From Chrysomallon squamiferum (taxonomy: Eukaryota; Mollusca; Gastropoda; Neomphalida; Peltospiridae): a stretch of 64,000 bases of DNA. The stretch covers positions 29,430,457 through 29,494,456 of the forward strand of contig CM022665.1 of the NCBI GenBank assembly GCA_012295275.1. Direction: 5' to 3'. Under the pieces are notes generated by a model. The model saw only the letters and a list, made by a program, of their open reading frames with translations. It searched no databases and was not told where the DNA came from. Both the position numbers and the translations under genes were made by a program. Positions 13,697-26,757 of the stretch are shown piece after piece. Within the stretch, counting starts at the first letter, position 1. Each line of letters starts with the position of its first letter.

Positions 13697-14137
13697 CAGC
13701 TTCCACTGGATCTGCAAGACCGGGTCAAAGATCACATGACAAGAGAACAAATAAGAAATCTGGAAAACAGTCGAACAAATGAAACAAAATTAATACGTGT
13801 TCCCATAGCTACATTCCCCCCAACAGCTATGTTTTATTCAGTGAATTTAACACTGAATGAATCAAATGCTGAAAATGGCATGCAGAATGTTTCACCATCA
13901 GACACTGTACCTATGTCTATAATAACAAAGGTTTTGACTCAGCCTACTGCAAAACAGAAGTCACGATGGACTCATATTTGCATAAAGTGTGCTGCAGATA
14001 CTATGATGGCAGATAAAGAAGTGCAAGTCAATTTGTGTAACAACACTGACACATCCTGCCTTCCATCAAGAGTTCACCGAGTGAATGGTAAGAACACTGG
14101 AAGAGTAAGACAGAATTCTACAGAAACTGAGATATAG
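9641..14137 (+). CDS. TJAP1: TJAP1/BEGAIN-family coiled-coil scaffold protein, 7 coding exons, 323 aa
   Basis: Coding exons are 9641-9706, 10927-10970, 11991-12155, 12511-12577, 12886-12993, 13375-13458 and 13700-14137, all phase-consistent. Residues about 38-170 form a long coiled coil. It ends in RCRRDCNLAVQLLHCKPSNF and then LPLDLQDRVKDHM, the signature block shared by human TJAP1 (Pilt) and BEGAIN as I recall them. A later IITKVLTQP matches their VIAKVLEKP-type motif. TJAP1 acts at tight junctions and Golgi, BEGAIN at postsynaptic sites. This protein is shorter than the human ones and lacks their long Pro/Ser-rich tail. Special points are an N-terminal Cys cluster KCGCTCENC and a C-terminus ETEI that fits a class I PDZ ligand. 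Donors GTTGGC and GTGACT are weak. A TAA lies just upstream of the start, in frame. AATAAA at 14181-14186 follows the stop. Confidence 0.85.
9732..10546. mobile_element. Non-autonomous DNA transposon with TATAAGTCG-type terminal repeats
   Basis: The left end ATACTGTATATACTTGTGTA and the reverse complement of the right end ATACCGTATATACTTGTGTA differ at one of these 20 bases, with another mismatch further in. The motif CGACTTATACA also recurs inside both ends (near 9798, 10443 and 10502), giving a subterminal repeat pattern. The element is about 815 bp and lies in the first coding intron of the TJAP1-like gene. The 88-codon frame inside it shows no transposase motif. I do not assign a superfamily. 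Confidence 0.75.
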
Positions 14138-17049
14138 TATTCCTGAAGGTCCATCTCATAAATAATATTTTATCTTGTGCAATAAAATATTAAATACAGT
14201 AACTCTTGCAAAAACAAAACAACTGACATAAGCAGGAATTGAAGAAATTTTAATTAATTTCAGCACAGTTTTTACTCTGTGTTCACAATTGTTGTAAATA
14301 CCACATTAAGATCTAATTTTTAATTTAATTTAATTTAATTTTTATTTAATTGGATCTTCCTAATATATGTATTAGAGAATTTTCTCAGATTGAGATTTTT
14401 ATAACTGTATTACTATCCTTAGTATTTATTTTAAATAATTTATTTTTCCATGAACAGGTGAAAGAAGGGACCATTTATTTAATTAATTTTTTTGATGACA
14501 AACATTTGATGAAATTTATTGTATTAGGGGAAATATTAAACAATGGTATTGTTAGTTTTACACTGATAGAGAAATATAATTTATAAATTAATTTCACATT
14601 GCATTTTAAAATATAAATAGTTTGATCTCACTCTTTATGAAAAACCATGGCAAAGAGAGGTTTCTCTTAGTTTTAGTTACTGCTTCATTGACAAAGCATG
14701 TATATTAGCTTGTATTTAAGATGTAGTTCACTGCCGGAAACCGAAATTTATTGCAATCTTACTTTTTGCTTATTCTCAGTATTTTTCATCAAGATCTTTA
14801 TTAAAATTTTAGTTTTTGTTGATCCAAACTATTATTTGAAATGTTTTAATTTAATATTTTAAAATCCTGAAATATAATAAAGTTAATCTTTCATACTTTT
14901 AAAAATTATCTTCATTACAAACATTTCTTTTTTTTTTTTTTTTGCCATTGGTGCATTGGATGTTAGATAATGAAAACAGCACAGTAGATCCTATTTTGGC
15001 TGTATCTTTATTAAGTTAATTTTTAGTTATTATTGGGGACCAGTTTCTTTTGATTTGGAAAAATATGTTGTCTTCAGGTAATTATTTCTTTTGTTTTAAT
15101 TATTATTCAGTATGAGTACATACTAATCTGTATAAAGAAATTTCAACATGCATCAAATAATAAATGCATAATACTACTTTTTATGTGTGTGTACAGAAAT
15201 TATTTTTCTGTGTGTTATTATATTCAGTTTGAATATCATTTAGTGTCTCTTTGTGTTAATTACTATTACTACTATTTTATATATATATATATATATAACT
15301 ACACACACACACATACATACATGCATACATATACATCAAACTAAAATGAGAAAAATATATTGAAAATATTAAAGCCATGTCTGTTTGGAATATTCTAATG
15401 ATAAAACAGGTGCAAAGGAACGAAGTGAAAACAACATTCTTTAATCAACATCTACACAGTGAAATACAGTTATATCTCTTTATGTTAAAGACAAAAATTG
15501 AACAGTATATTTATCTCATTGACTAAGATGTATCATTTATTAATTTTGTGAATTACCTTTAACATAACATGAGGTTTGTACAGCATTATCCATGTCGTAA
15601 AATAATTATTTATCTTTATCTGTGTTACTGAAATGATTTTAAACGCTCTGGCTGTATGGACAGTTCATAATTGTTTCATATTGTTTTGGGAACTCAACTC
15701 GTGAGATGTATATCACTTTTACAAATGTTACTGAAAATATGGTGCATTTTGTACACATTTTGTGGTATTAAATAAAAGAGAAAATACTCAGTTGTTTGTC
15801 TTTTTGTCAGTATTATTTTTATTCTGGTTCCTTTATTCACATAAACTATGTTGAAATTAATTACTCAAAAGAAGCAGCATTAGGAGGAATAATAATTCTA
15901 ATTAATAAAAAAATTTTTTAAAATTATTTAGCATTCTAACGTGAATGTGGCTATAATGGTACATCAATTTTGTTTTACATAGAATTTATATTTTTGTTTT
16001 CTTGCATAATTTTTAAAATTATGTGGCTTCTCCAGATAAATCTTTATACATTAAACTATTAGTAAGAATCGATTTGGTGACGGCACATCATCTCATTTAG
16101 ACCATTATAAAACTGATTGGCGATATGGTCTCTGTCCTTATAAAAGACACGAATGCTTTTCGGAAAGAGCAGAATTTACGCTGGAATTAAAAGTAGACTA
16201 AACCGTTATCGTTGACTGGTTTTACTCTTTATCAACTAAGAAACGACGTACAATTTATTCTGTCCTTTACAAACCAGCAGTGGAATTCGTTGATCACTGG
16301 TGGTAACAAACAATAATTCAAAAGTCTTTAACTGTATACGTTACTTGCTTCAGAATCGTGTTATGTTGGTTGGCTTGGTGAATTATGCATGCAATTAATT
16401 TTATACAAAACGTGCACATTAAAATGATCAATAATTTAATCAAATGTATTTAAATTAATACATTATTATATTTTCTACATAATACACAACATACACCATA
16501 CAGGTAAATTATAAAAATAATAATAAATTATTATATGGGTCATGTATGATACCTTGATATATCGTGTGCTCGTCTGTTGATTTGTTTATATATATATAAT
16601 TATATTTTATTATACTATTGTCGAACAACTCTATTATCTATAAGACAGTTTATTACGAATAACGTTTGAAGTTGAAGATAACACATCTATTATGGTTTTA
16701 TCTGTAATCACAGTAATGTGTGTACATTTTAAATAACATTTTACATATTAATTGAGTATCATTAATTAACAAAGAGTTTAATGGCTTGAACAGATATTTA
16801 CACTTGAAGTAAATGTACTAGTCCTATTATTTTTGATATATATATCCCTAATATACCATAATCATGTACAAAATAAGTAACATGACTAACTGTTATTTAA
16901 AAAAAATGAAAGAAATAACAATAATAAATAAATAAATAAATAATCAAAAGCTTAAGAGGACTGAACAGAAATAAAATATCTTTATTTATCATACCAATGT
17001 TCTTGGTTAAAGTACGAATGTTTTACCAGTATTTTGTACATCATTACAG
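14138..17049. other. Spacer between the TJAP1-like gene and SNRNP48
   Basis: The first part is the TJAP1-like 3'UTR. About 16060-16320 is locally less AT-rich and could contain the SNRNP48 promoter and a non-coding first exon, since the start-codon exon is preceded by an acceptor (CATTACAG, ending 17049). I see no complete gene here. Confidence 0.45.
14181..14186 (+). terminator. AATAAA poly(A) signal of the TJAP1-like gene
   Basis: A canonical AATAAA hexamer lies 44 bases after the stop codon. Confidence 0.6.
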
Positions 17050-17050
17050 A

Positions 17051-17129
17051 AAACTGACAGAATGGAAGATATAACTGACAGTGTACAAACTGAGAGAATG
17101 GAAGATTTAACTGAGAGTGTACAAACTGA
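17051..17129 (+). repeat. 36-nt in-frame tandem duplication at the SNRNP48 N-terminus
   Basis: Two diverged 36-base copies encode MEDITDSVQTER and MEDLTESVQTDR. The similarity extends a few bases upstream of the first ATG (AACTGACAGAATGGAAGAT against AACTGAGAGAATGGAAGAT), so the duplication may include the initiator context. Confidence 0.85.
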
Positions 17130-20100
17130 TCGTCAGAAATACCTTGATGGTCTGGAGACATTTATTGCAGATACTCAAAAACAAATTTCATCAGTGTTGC
17201 AGAGGTTGTCTTGGACACCAGAACACTTTCAAAAGGTTCTGCACCATTTTTTTTTTTTTTTATTTATATTATTATTTAAAATCCCAATTCTTGATGCTAA
17301 TAGATTTTCAATAATGAATGAATTATATGAAAAATAATGTTTAACATAAATACATATCTTTTTCTTTTTTTAATATATATATTATCCTACATAAATTAAT
17401 ACTTGTTTAATGGGACATTTCTAATTGTCATATCTATTAAATGTTAGTTGCTTTTATGTTTGAAGCATATGTTTGTCTTAATTTTGAGAGGAAATACCCT
17501 TCTGCAATGCCCAAAGTCAGGGCTGCTGAGAGTGATACCAGATCCTGAGGCTGGATGTCTAAACACCACTTAGATAAGCAGTGAATAAGTTTGCAAATAC
17601 AACACAGGATACATTGAAACACATATTAAAAACATTAACAGCCTGGAATTAATTACTCTATGGAATGCTGTTAAATATCAATGTTATTTTCATTTGTTGA
17701 TTTAGCCAAGAGACTGGGTTGTCTGTCCTAATGATGCAGGACATATTATGCCAGTGGCATCTCTCGAGAAACATGTACCAGTCTGTCAGTTAACAAAATT
17801 AGGATTTCGTAAAGATCAAATGGTAAGCAGTTTATAAATATCTACAGTGAAAAACATCCATGAGTGATACCATTAATTAAATAAATACATTATTAATATG
17901 TTATATAATATTGTCTAAATAATGTCATACTGTTAATAAAATTTCATAAATATACTTTTATTCTGATATAGAATTATAATTTTAAAATATTATTGCTTCA
18001 TACATGCATTAAACATGTAATAATTATGAATGTGAAGTATAATTACAAATTTTTAAGACAACTAGGTGTTTTATTTGTATTTTTTTATTACCTTGTAAAA
18101 GAATAAACTTTTACATTTAACACCTTACATTTGTTATTATTAATTTAAAATGAATTTGCAGTAAATCATTCACATATTTGAATTTCTTTGTTTTATTTTA
18201 CATTATAGGATGTTCAGTTACACGATTACAAAGCTGTGCATGGTAATAATCCAGATATAGCACCAGTCATTATTGGTGAGTCAGATAAGCAGTATATGTT
18301 ATTTAAATTTTCTTTACTTTTTTAGTCAGATAATTCATTTTAAAAATCTTTGTCATCAGTTAATAATACCTTTTGTTTTTGTGAAGATTTTTTTCTTTTC
18401 ATTTTCTGAATTTTGAAGTAAATATATTTATAAAGCTTTTCACCTGCTGATAATAAATATCTTGATTAGATAATGGATATAAAAGTTGACCAGTGATTAG
18501 AACTGATGTAGGATCACACTTAGATGAAGATTTTTTTATTTATCTGATGATGTGGGATGTGGTTTCTGTTTACAAGGACGATGTGTAAAAGATCTTGTGT
18601 AGATAATTGATCACTTTAGCTATTTATTACATTAATTTTGATAATGCACAGCATTTTGTCTCATTGTGTTTGGTTGGCATTTATCTCTTTTGTAATATAT
18701 AACACATCTATATTGTAAATAATAAATATATTGTTTTTATTACAGATGAAAAAGTCCTGAATGAGATTCTACTTAATTATTCTTTGAAGAACAATTTAGG
18801 TAGGTAGCTTTCAGATTTATTTCAACATAAATATATTTTAAAAACTATTTATAATGAAGAGTTCAAACAGTTCATATTTATTTGCTGACTTCAGTGATTG
18901 ATAATTTTAAAGGTTGATCAAATTAGGATATGTTATTTAATATAAAATGTGAATTGTGTTTCTTTTTTTTCTCTTTTTTTTGTGCAACGAATTAGTAGAC
19001 ACAAAAACTAAAACTTCAGATTCAAAACATTAAAAGGATTATTTAGTTTTTTCCAGTATTACATTTTGAAGTATTTATATTGTTTATCCATGCATGGTGT
19101 ACTCATTTCAGAATACTACATGACACCAAATATTTTAGATATATGTAAAAGATATATTTAAATTTCAGTTTATTATGGCAATCGACCAATGCCAGCAACC
19201 CCTGAACAGGAGCTTGCTACCCTGTCAAGAGAAGAAAGGCTTGCTGTATATGAATATGTGGCTGAAAAAGCCAAAAAAGCAAATGAAATCCTTAATGTTG
19301 AAAGAGATGACATTCTAACAGTTGACTGGCAGGCCATTGTGAAGAATGGTATTTTCTTTCTAGATCAAACAAATTTGTTTTTATTCTTGGTTCCAGTATT
19401 TAAAAAGATCTGTTTCATTTTATTATTACAGTTGAATCTTTATCACTATCAAGTTGAATAAGCTGTATGAGATGAATCTAGTAAATGTCTTAGTTAATAT
19501 TTATGTCTAATGTTTTTCAGTTTTGCATTATGGCTTATAACATAACAATTATGCAGATGTATTTGTACATACATACACTCCACATAGACACGCACACACA
19601 CACACACACAAACACAAAATATGTCACAATAACACACCTGGTTTGACTGAATTCATAATGTTGTGAGCACTTACATTTTGAATTCTGTTAAAGGTGGCTT
19701 ATTCAAGGATGATGAGAGTAAGCCTCGCAGTCACTTGGAACGATTGGCAGAACTGAGAGATTACAAAAGAAGACGACCATCTTACCGAGCAAAGAATGTT
19801 CACATCACACAGAAATCTTACACAGAGGTTTTTAACAGAATTTTCTTTGTCTCTTCAGTGGCAAAAACCAGTAGCTTAGGTGGATTTTGTTAACTTCAAT
19901 GTTATTGTTTTATTTCCTGATGTTAGAGTAAAATAATTATGAGTTTGCAAAGAAACCAGTATTTTGTTCACTGAAACGTAGAAGTGCAGCAGTTTTATAA
20001 TGATTTATTTGGTCTGTCAGTTTTGTCCAGAAACACAGTAACGTGAATTAGAAGTGTACAAATGTTAATTAAATATTTTTAAATACAGTGACATGTACTT

Positions 20101-22819
20101 TTTAGATGATATTGAAGTCTATTGCCTTTATATTTAAATAATCATTCCTTTACTTTTTGATCAGATTGTTTCTTATTATCCTGGAACAATTAGTGAGAGA
20201 GTAAAGTTGTGAATATTATTATATGGTATATTTTCAGTTTTAGCAGGTGAACAGCTAGTTTTATATATGTATTTTCATTAAATTCAATAAGTAGAAACAG
20301 TGAGCACAGAGGTTAAAAATGTATATATATATATATATTTTTTTTTTTTACAGATTATCCGAGAAGTAATTAAGAATCAGATAGAAGTTTTAGATCCAGC
20401 TGTCATATTAAAAAGTTTACAGATGACGATAAAAACAGAACCAGCTGATGAATTAAATAAAGATAGTGAACATAAAAAAAGGTAATGGCATTTTACTTTA
20501 CTTTCCTGTAAATATAAACTCCTGTAAACCAAACCCTCTGAAAACCAGAATTCCCTCATGACCAGCTTATTTCTTGGGCCTGTGATATAGTCATATACAC
20601 TAAAAATCCCTTGAAAAACTAAAACTTTTCTACTCTGAATACCTAACAAACTATCCTGTTTATTTAATACAAATTTTTCCACTGGTTTACAGGCTGTTCA
20701 GAGTAGCAGTTCTGGATTGTGTTTGAGTATCTGTGAAAACAATGCTGTATGTGGTCTGATAGCCAAGTTTTCATCATTCAAATCACTTTTTTATGTTCGT
20801 AACAGAGATAAACATGTGTACTGTGTTTATTAGGAATGATATTAGTATCTCTTCCCAATGAATTTCTTGCTATTTTTTGCTACTGAGTTTACATAAATGA
20901 CTGACAAAGTACCCATGTATTTAATTCACTTTGTTTCTATTCCATAATTCATATTTACCAAATATATAATTCTGAGTTTACGGTAGAAAATTTCAAAGTT
21001 ATGTCAGTACCATTTCATTTCCATATTGAATGTCAACATGCTGGAACATCCATCAAAAAGGAATCATGTTGAGTTGTCATTGGATGATAAAATTATTAAC
21101 AAGTATGGAAGTTTAACCAAACCAACATTACAGTTATTAAGTGATTCATTTGGCTTTGGGAAATCTGCCTTGTCCAAAAATACACAAGAAAAATGAAATG
21201 TATAAATTACACTATGAAAATGGAAGCAAACTGAGGTGTGATAACACATTTAATGAACTCATTTGTCAGGCACATGAGAAAAAATTCTCAGCTGTCTAAT
21301 ACTTGAAGGGGAAAGAAGTGAATTTGCAAAGAAATTGTTTATTACAGATTTAAAGGACAGGTGGAATGTGAGATATTCTTTATTTACTAGCTGGACAGCA
21401 TCGTTGAACAATATTATGAAGAGAAAAATTATAATGTTATTCAATAATGCAAATTCACATGGCCACGAGTAATGTGAATTTTGTTTTTGCCAGCCTTTAC
21501 ATACTTACATCTCCAGGTGTTTGATCAAGGGATTATTCAGGCTTTGAAAGTAGATACTCAGAAACATGATTTGATACCTGGTGTCTAGGACTGATGTTGC
21601 TAATGATGCAGTTTTGCATACAACTAGATGGCAAGGGCCTGGGTTGAAGCAAAGACAAATACAATTAGCTAGGTTTTTGACAACTGACTTGGTGACAGAT
21701 GAAAAAGACAGAGACAATACTGACACAAATCGTTTTGACATGTTTAATGATTTTCCAACTAAGGACAATTTAGAAATTTGGGAGGATAATTTAGTGATCA
21801 ACTTCTGTTATGACAAATCCAAAAATAATAATAATAGTGAAGTGGTACCTGAGATTTCTCTGTAACCAGGAAGCAATATGACCTACATCCAAGTGTTGGA
21901 AATAGTCAGCAAGTTGAAAAACTTTCCTATTTATAAAGATAAAACATTGTTAAAACATGTTCAGTATATTGAATCTTTAACACAGGCTATCATAGCTGAC
22001 AAGTGACGTGCACATCAGCAGCATTCAGCAGTCTTTATAAAAGAGTTTACACATTATTTTGGTTATTGTTGTTCTTTAAATAACACATTTAGACTTAATT
22101 CTTTTTTTTCTACATATATGTCTCGTGAAGGCTCTTTCATGAAACCTCAGAAAACCAAACACCTCTCTAAATCAAACAACTGATTTGGTCCAAAGAGTGT
22201 TTGGTTTAGAGGAGTTTCATTGTATACATTTATGATTTTTATGTTTTCATTTGCCAGTAACCATCTCCTTCAAACTTGAAAAACATTGTTATTATTATGC
22301 TAAAAGATCACATCATTTTTGCTTAATTACATCACGTCACCAAAATAAACCATAACTCTGCACCTGATTTTTATGCAGATTGTTCCAGTGTTAGGACCAG
22401 TAAAGAATAATGTTATTTTCAATCAGTATTTAGATCTCAGTCTGTCAAAATTATTGCAGCTAAAAAAATTTTGTTGTATATAGTTTAATAGTTTAGTAAT
22501 TACATAATATAAAACAATTATCCAATTATATATTTATTTAAATAATTTAAATTGACCACATAGACATTTTATTTTATTCAACAGCTTGAAAGCAGAGAAT
22601 AAAGACAGAGAAGAGGAACGAAGTGTGGAAAGTAAAAGCAGATTAGAAAAAAAAGATGTTGAAAGATCCATTGAAAGTGATCACAGACATAGAAATAAAA
22701 AACACAAACATAAAGAAGAAAAGGAACGATCACACAGGCATAGACACAAACACAAAAAAAGACGACATGATTCTAGAGATCAGCATTCTTCAAGGGAAAG
22801 AAGTGTATCAAGAGATTAA
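17062..22819 (+). CDS. SNRNP48: U11/U12 snRNP 48 kDa protein (U11-48K), 8 coding exons, 362 aa
   Basis: Coding exons are 17062-17235, 17706-17822, 18209-18275, 18746-18799, 19169-19348, 19694-19827, 20354-20481 and 22585-22819. They join without any frame break. U11-48K belongs to the minor spliceosome and helps recognise U12-type 5' splice sites in the nucleus. Diagnostic parts are a CHHC zinc finger with C65, H71, H81 and C85 (spacing C-x5-H-x9-H-x3-C) and the block RDYKRRRPSYRAKNVHITQK, nearly identical to the human protein as recalled. The C-terminus is Arg/Lys/His/Ser-rich (ERSHRHRHKHKKRRHDSRD). Length is close to the human protein. The N-terminus has a tandem 12-residue duplication (MEDITDSVQTER, then MEDLTESVQTDR). 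The intron 1 donor GTTCTG and intron 6 donor GTTTTT are weak. AATAAA hexamers lie at 22884 and 22906. Confidence 0.95.
20511..22222 (+). pseudogene. Decayed Tigger/pogo-type DNA transposon with transposase remnants
   Basis: The ends are imperfect inverted repeats of about 29 bp (left contains AAACTCCTGTAAACCAAAC, right reverse complement AAACTCCTCTAAACCAAAC), flanked by TA on both sides (20509-20510 and 22223-22224). Inside, several frames interrupted by stops and frameshifts resemble a pogo/Tigger transposase. One is a helix-turn-helix-like KRNHVELSLDDKI near 21055. Another is KRKIIMLFNNANSHG near 21418, like the DDE block 'IVDNASSH'. A third is FDQGIIQALK near 21520, like 'PLDQGVIxxFK'. The element sits in the last intron of SNRNP48 in the gene's orientation and cannot make a protein. 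Confidence 0.8.
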
Positions 22820-22883
22820 ACAGAAAATAAAAATTACATTAGTTTTGCACCAAGTGGATATAAAGTATGAACAAATTGAATAT

Positions 22884-22911
22884 AATAAAATAATGTATAT
22901 CTATCAATAAA
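22884..22911 (+). terminator. Two AATAAA poly(A) signals after SNRNP48
   Basis: AATAAA occurs at 22884-22889 and 22906-22911, 65-92 bases after the stop. Confidence 0.6.
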
Positions 22912-24964
22912 TTGTTTGGGTTTTTTTCTATGTCCTGCAATCACTGTGCACAATGCAGTTAAACAGTTTATTTATCAAATCACTGCTGTCAAACTAGTAG
23001 ATTTACATTGATTTCATTGTTGCTATACCTCAAAAAAAGTTCTTACATAACGTGTCATTTTTTAAAATAAAAACTATTTTTAAAATGATGTTGTAAGATC
23101 TAAATCAGTAATTTGAACTATATATATGTGTGTGTGTGTGAAGTTCCATCCAAAAAAGTAGCTTTTTCAGTCAGTGTCCAAGTTACTAAACTGGCATCAA
23201 AAGAAATCTTTCAGCAAAAAACAAACACATGGTCATATTCAAATAGTTTGTTTATTTCAAGATGTTTTTATATCTGTACAATTCCCAATTTCCACATATG
23301 TAAAATATATTGTGGTGCTCACTTTAATTCACTAAAATGGCTATGCTCATAAATGGCACAATCTAACAGAAGAGATAGATGAATTGGACAAACAAGATCT
23401 GTAACTTTAATTTGGTGGCATTTAAAATTCCACTAACTTGTAATAAATGTACACATAATTTTTATAATTTTAAAAATTTTTTTTTTTTTTTTTTTTTTTA
23501 AGGAAGACACATAACAAGTTTCTTGTTTTTATTTAAAAGTATGTGCATTATCAAACTACTGTGATGCTTGGGATTCATATTTATGGACCGAAAAGACACA
23601 TGTATGCAAATTTGTAATGATGTAAATTTTCATGTTTATAATAATTTGGATTAGCTTTAGTTAACATTATTACTCTCTTAAAACAGTTTAATGTTACATT
23701 TAAAAACAAAGTAAAAGGGAAATATTTTCTTTTTCTTTAAGAGATTTATCTATAGAAATGAGAAAAGTACTCTGGTGTTATAATTGAATAGTTCTAAAAA
23801 TCTTTCTTGAAAAGCAGTGGATTCAAAACGTCAGAAGAACAGTCTAACTAGAACTGTAAACAGGTGTTTAACTTGTAAATTTACATACAGTAATTTATAT
23901 GTCTATGTATTTATGTGAAAAATAGATGTAAAAATGCATACATATGCAATGTAGTCCACATTAACGAAGTTAGGGTTTATTTACATATTAACAGTAATTG
24001 AAATGTATATATTTCCAGTATTTATATTATACAGTTTATTAAGAATTTGTTACCTCCCAAAACAATCTGGAAGCATTTCTAGATAAAAATATTTAATTAT
24101 TTAAAAATTAATATACAAACTTTAAATATAATAATAAAAATAATAAAATAAATGTAGGTTTAAAAATTTGGGTACAGGATAAAGATTTTTTTTTTTTTTT
24201 TTTTTTTTCTTCTTTTTATTATATTACTGTATATTATCAGTATCACATACAAGATATAAATTAATATTTAAACCTTACTTTCTAATATACTATTTATTAC
24301 AACAACACTAAGGTAAGCGATGCAAGACATTTCATATATTTCACTGATAAGAAATTAAATAAAATACGTAATATAAAAGCAGTTTATGTTTACCTAGATT
24401 TTGTAAAGAGAAAAACAAATAAGATAAATATAATAATAATAATAATAAAAAAAAATTATATCTGTATTTCACTAAAAATGTTCTTATAACAAGTACATGC
24501 ATAGTTAGATTTAATCACAACCTGGTCAACAGAGTGTATTTGCATATCAAATAACTTTATTTCATATATATATATTTATATTAACATATAAATGGAGAGA
24601 GTACAACTAAAGTTAATTCATAAAATGGATTACAAAAATCTAATTAAATTTAATGACTGCTTTTTCCATGTTAAAAACAAAACAAAAAAATGATTTTTTT
24701 TTTTCTATAGACTTAAATTATTTAGAAGGAAATTAAAAAAAAAAGTCAAGGCAAGTTTTGATATGTCATAATATTATATTATTTACCAATCCCCAGTGTT
24801 AAAATAAAAGGAAAGAGTAGAGCAAAAAAGGGTGTAAAATATCACATTTTGAATTCATATGTCAAATGATTAACAACTGATATAACATTATTTCATTTTA
24901 ATATTAAATTTGTACAGCAAAGAATGTTAAAAAAAAAATTAAAAATATTAACATCAAAGGTATT

Positions 24965-25040
24965 ATAAAAACTGACATTTACTGCTGTACACAAGCAAAT
25001 AACAAATACAGAACTAAAGACCAGCTTTGTATTTTTACAA
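24965..25040. repeat. 76-bp direct repeat, copy 1
   Basis: It begins ATAAAAACTGACATTTACTG and matches copy 2 at 26682-26757 with 4 mismatches. Confidence 0.85.
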
Positions 25041-26681
25041 TCTAACAATAAAAAATCGTGTGACCTTGTGTTAAACACTTTGTTTGATCTGCCAGTAACC
25101 AAAGAAATATATTTCTATACTTTCAATGTAATGTTCTCGTAATTCTTTGAAACTGCAAAATGTATCTAGATAATTTATATTTATTGACCCTGACAGAAAC
25201 TGAAATGAACTTCAAACCCACTGGATAAATGAATTCAAAGTATACTAAAACAAAACATTAAGCAATCTGGTAAATATTCTAAAATAAAAGCAAACTTGTA
25301 ATTTGTCTGAGATAAGAACTGGCTCTCTGATTTAAAAGATGTTAAACAGGAAGTGAAATGTTTACATGTTTCATCCCAGAATGTTGTACAGTTCTAAAAT
25401 AAAAATGTCATATATTGTTAAATATTTAGTTTTAATATACAGTTTCAACAACAATAGTTTACATTCCAGTTCTTTAAAATTTATCTTTGAATATCAGACT
25501 TTAGTGTAAGTATTTCAATCTGGTTTTACTATGACATGATCATAATAAATACAAGAATTTATTAACAATATAAAACAGAAAACAGTTACAAAAAGAAAGG
25601 AATGAATATGTGAATAGCCCTGAGCCACAGATTCATTGTATGCTGTTATTAATAATCTATGATTCAGTTATTTGATAAATATACCTTGTCTTTGCAATAG
25701 ATATTAGAAAAATAATGACCCCCGCCAACCACACCGAAAAAAAAGAAAGAAAAAAAAAAAGATAAGTAAATTAAAAAAATTCTCAAAGTGTCAAAAAGGA
25801 AGATATCTCCATTTATTCTTGCTGCCTCTTATCAACTTTGATTGCAAAGTATTAAAGTTGTCATATTACATAGGTGGGATAATAAGTTGTGGCGCTTCTT
25901 TATTGAATAAACTGAAAACAGACACCTTTCATCAACCTAAATGGAAACTGCAATTATCTTTCTTTAATCTCTGAACATCTCTATCATGTACATATATACA
26001 AATCATTATTTATCAAATTTAGAATATTGATTTGGAAGAACTAAACTTTTCTCTGAAGACTGGCAGCAGGCTTCTCCCTTTTTATCTTCTTTTTTTAAAT
26101 TTATTTTTATTTTTTGGCAAAACTATTAGAAATAACAACACTGTTAACATTTAAAATCATTACCACCATGAATATTAAGAATAAATATGAATATATGTAG
26201 CAGATGTGGAAGTAAATGTGAAATGGGATCATACAATATACAGGTTAAAGCATTATAAAAATATGATAGATAATACTCCACTATTCGAGGTATATACTCA
26301 TTCTATACATAATAATGCTACATACTGTACATAAAGATATGCGATATGCATAAATACATTAATAAGGCATTTTTGGTTCAAAAATGCTTTGCTTATTATG
26401 TTACTAACAATTTATAAACAAATAACTTTTGTACATTTACAAAATAACCAAGCAATCTTCAAATCCTTTTACAAAAATCTTGATGTTACTGTTTACTTTG
26501 TGCAGCTTCAAACTGGAAATACTATTATTTAACCTTTATTTGAGTTGGCATTATTTATATGTAAATTTAGAATTTACAGGAAAAAAAGAAAAAGAAACAC
26601 CAAACAAAATAAATAAAAAATAATTATAATAAAGAAGATAAACACCTAATAATAATAATAATAATAACAACAGCAATAACA

Positions 26682-26757
26682 ATAAAAACTGACATTTACT
26701 GCTGTACACAAGCAAGTAACAAATACAGAACTAAAAACCAGCTCTGCATTTTTACAA
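26682..26757. repeat. 76-bp direct repeat, copy 2
   Basis: Second copy of the repeat at 24965-25040, 1.7 kb away in the same orientation. It is flanked on one side by an AAT/ACA-rich microsatellite. Confidence 0.85.
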
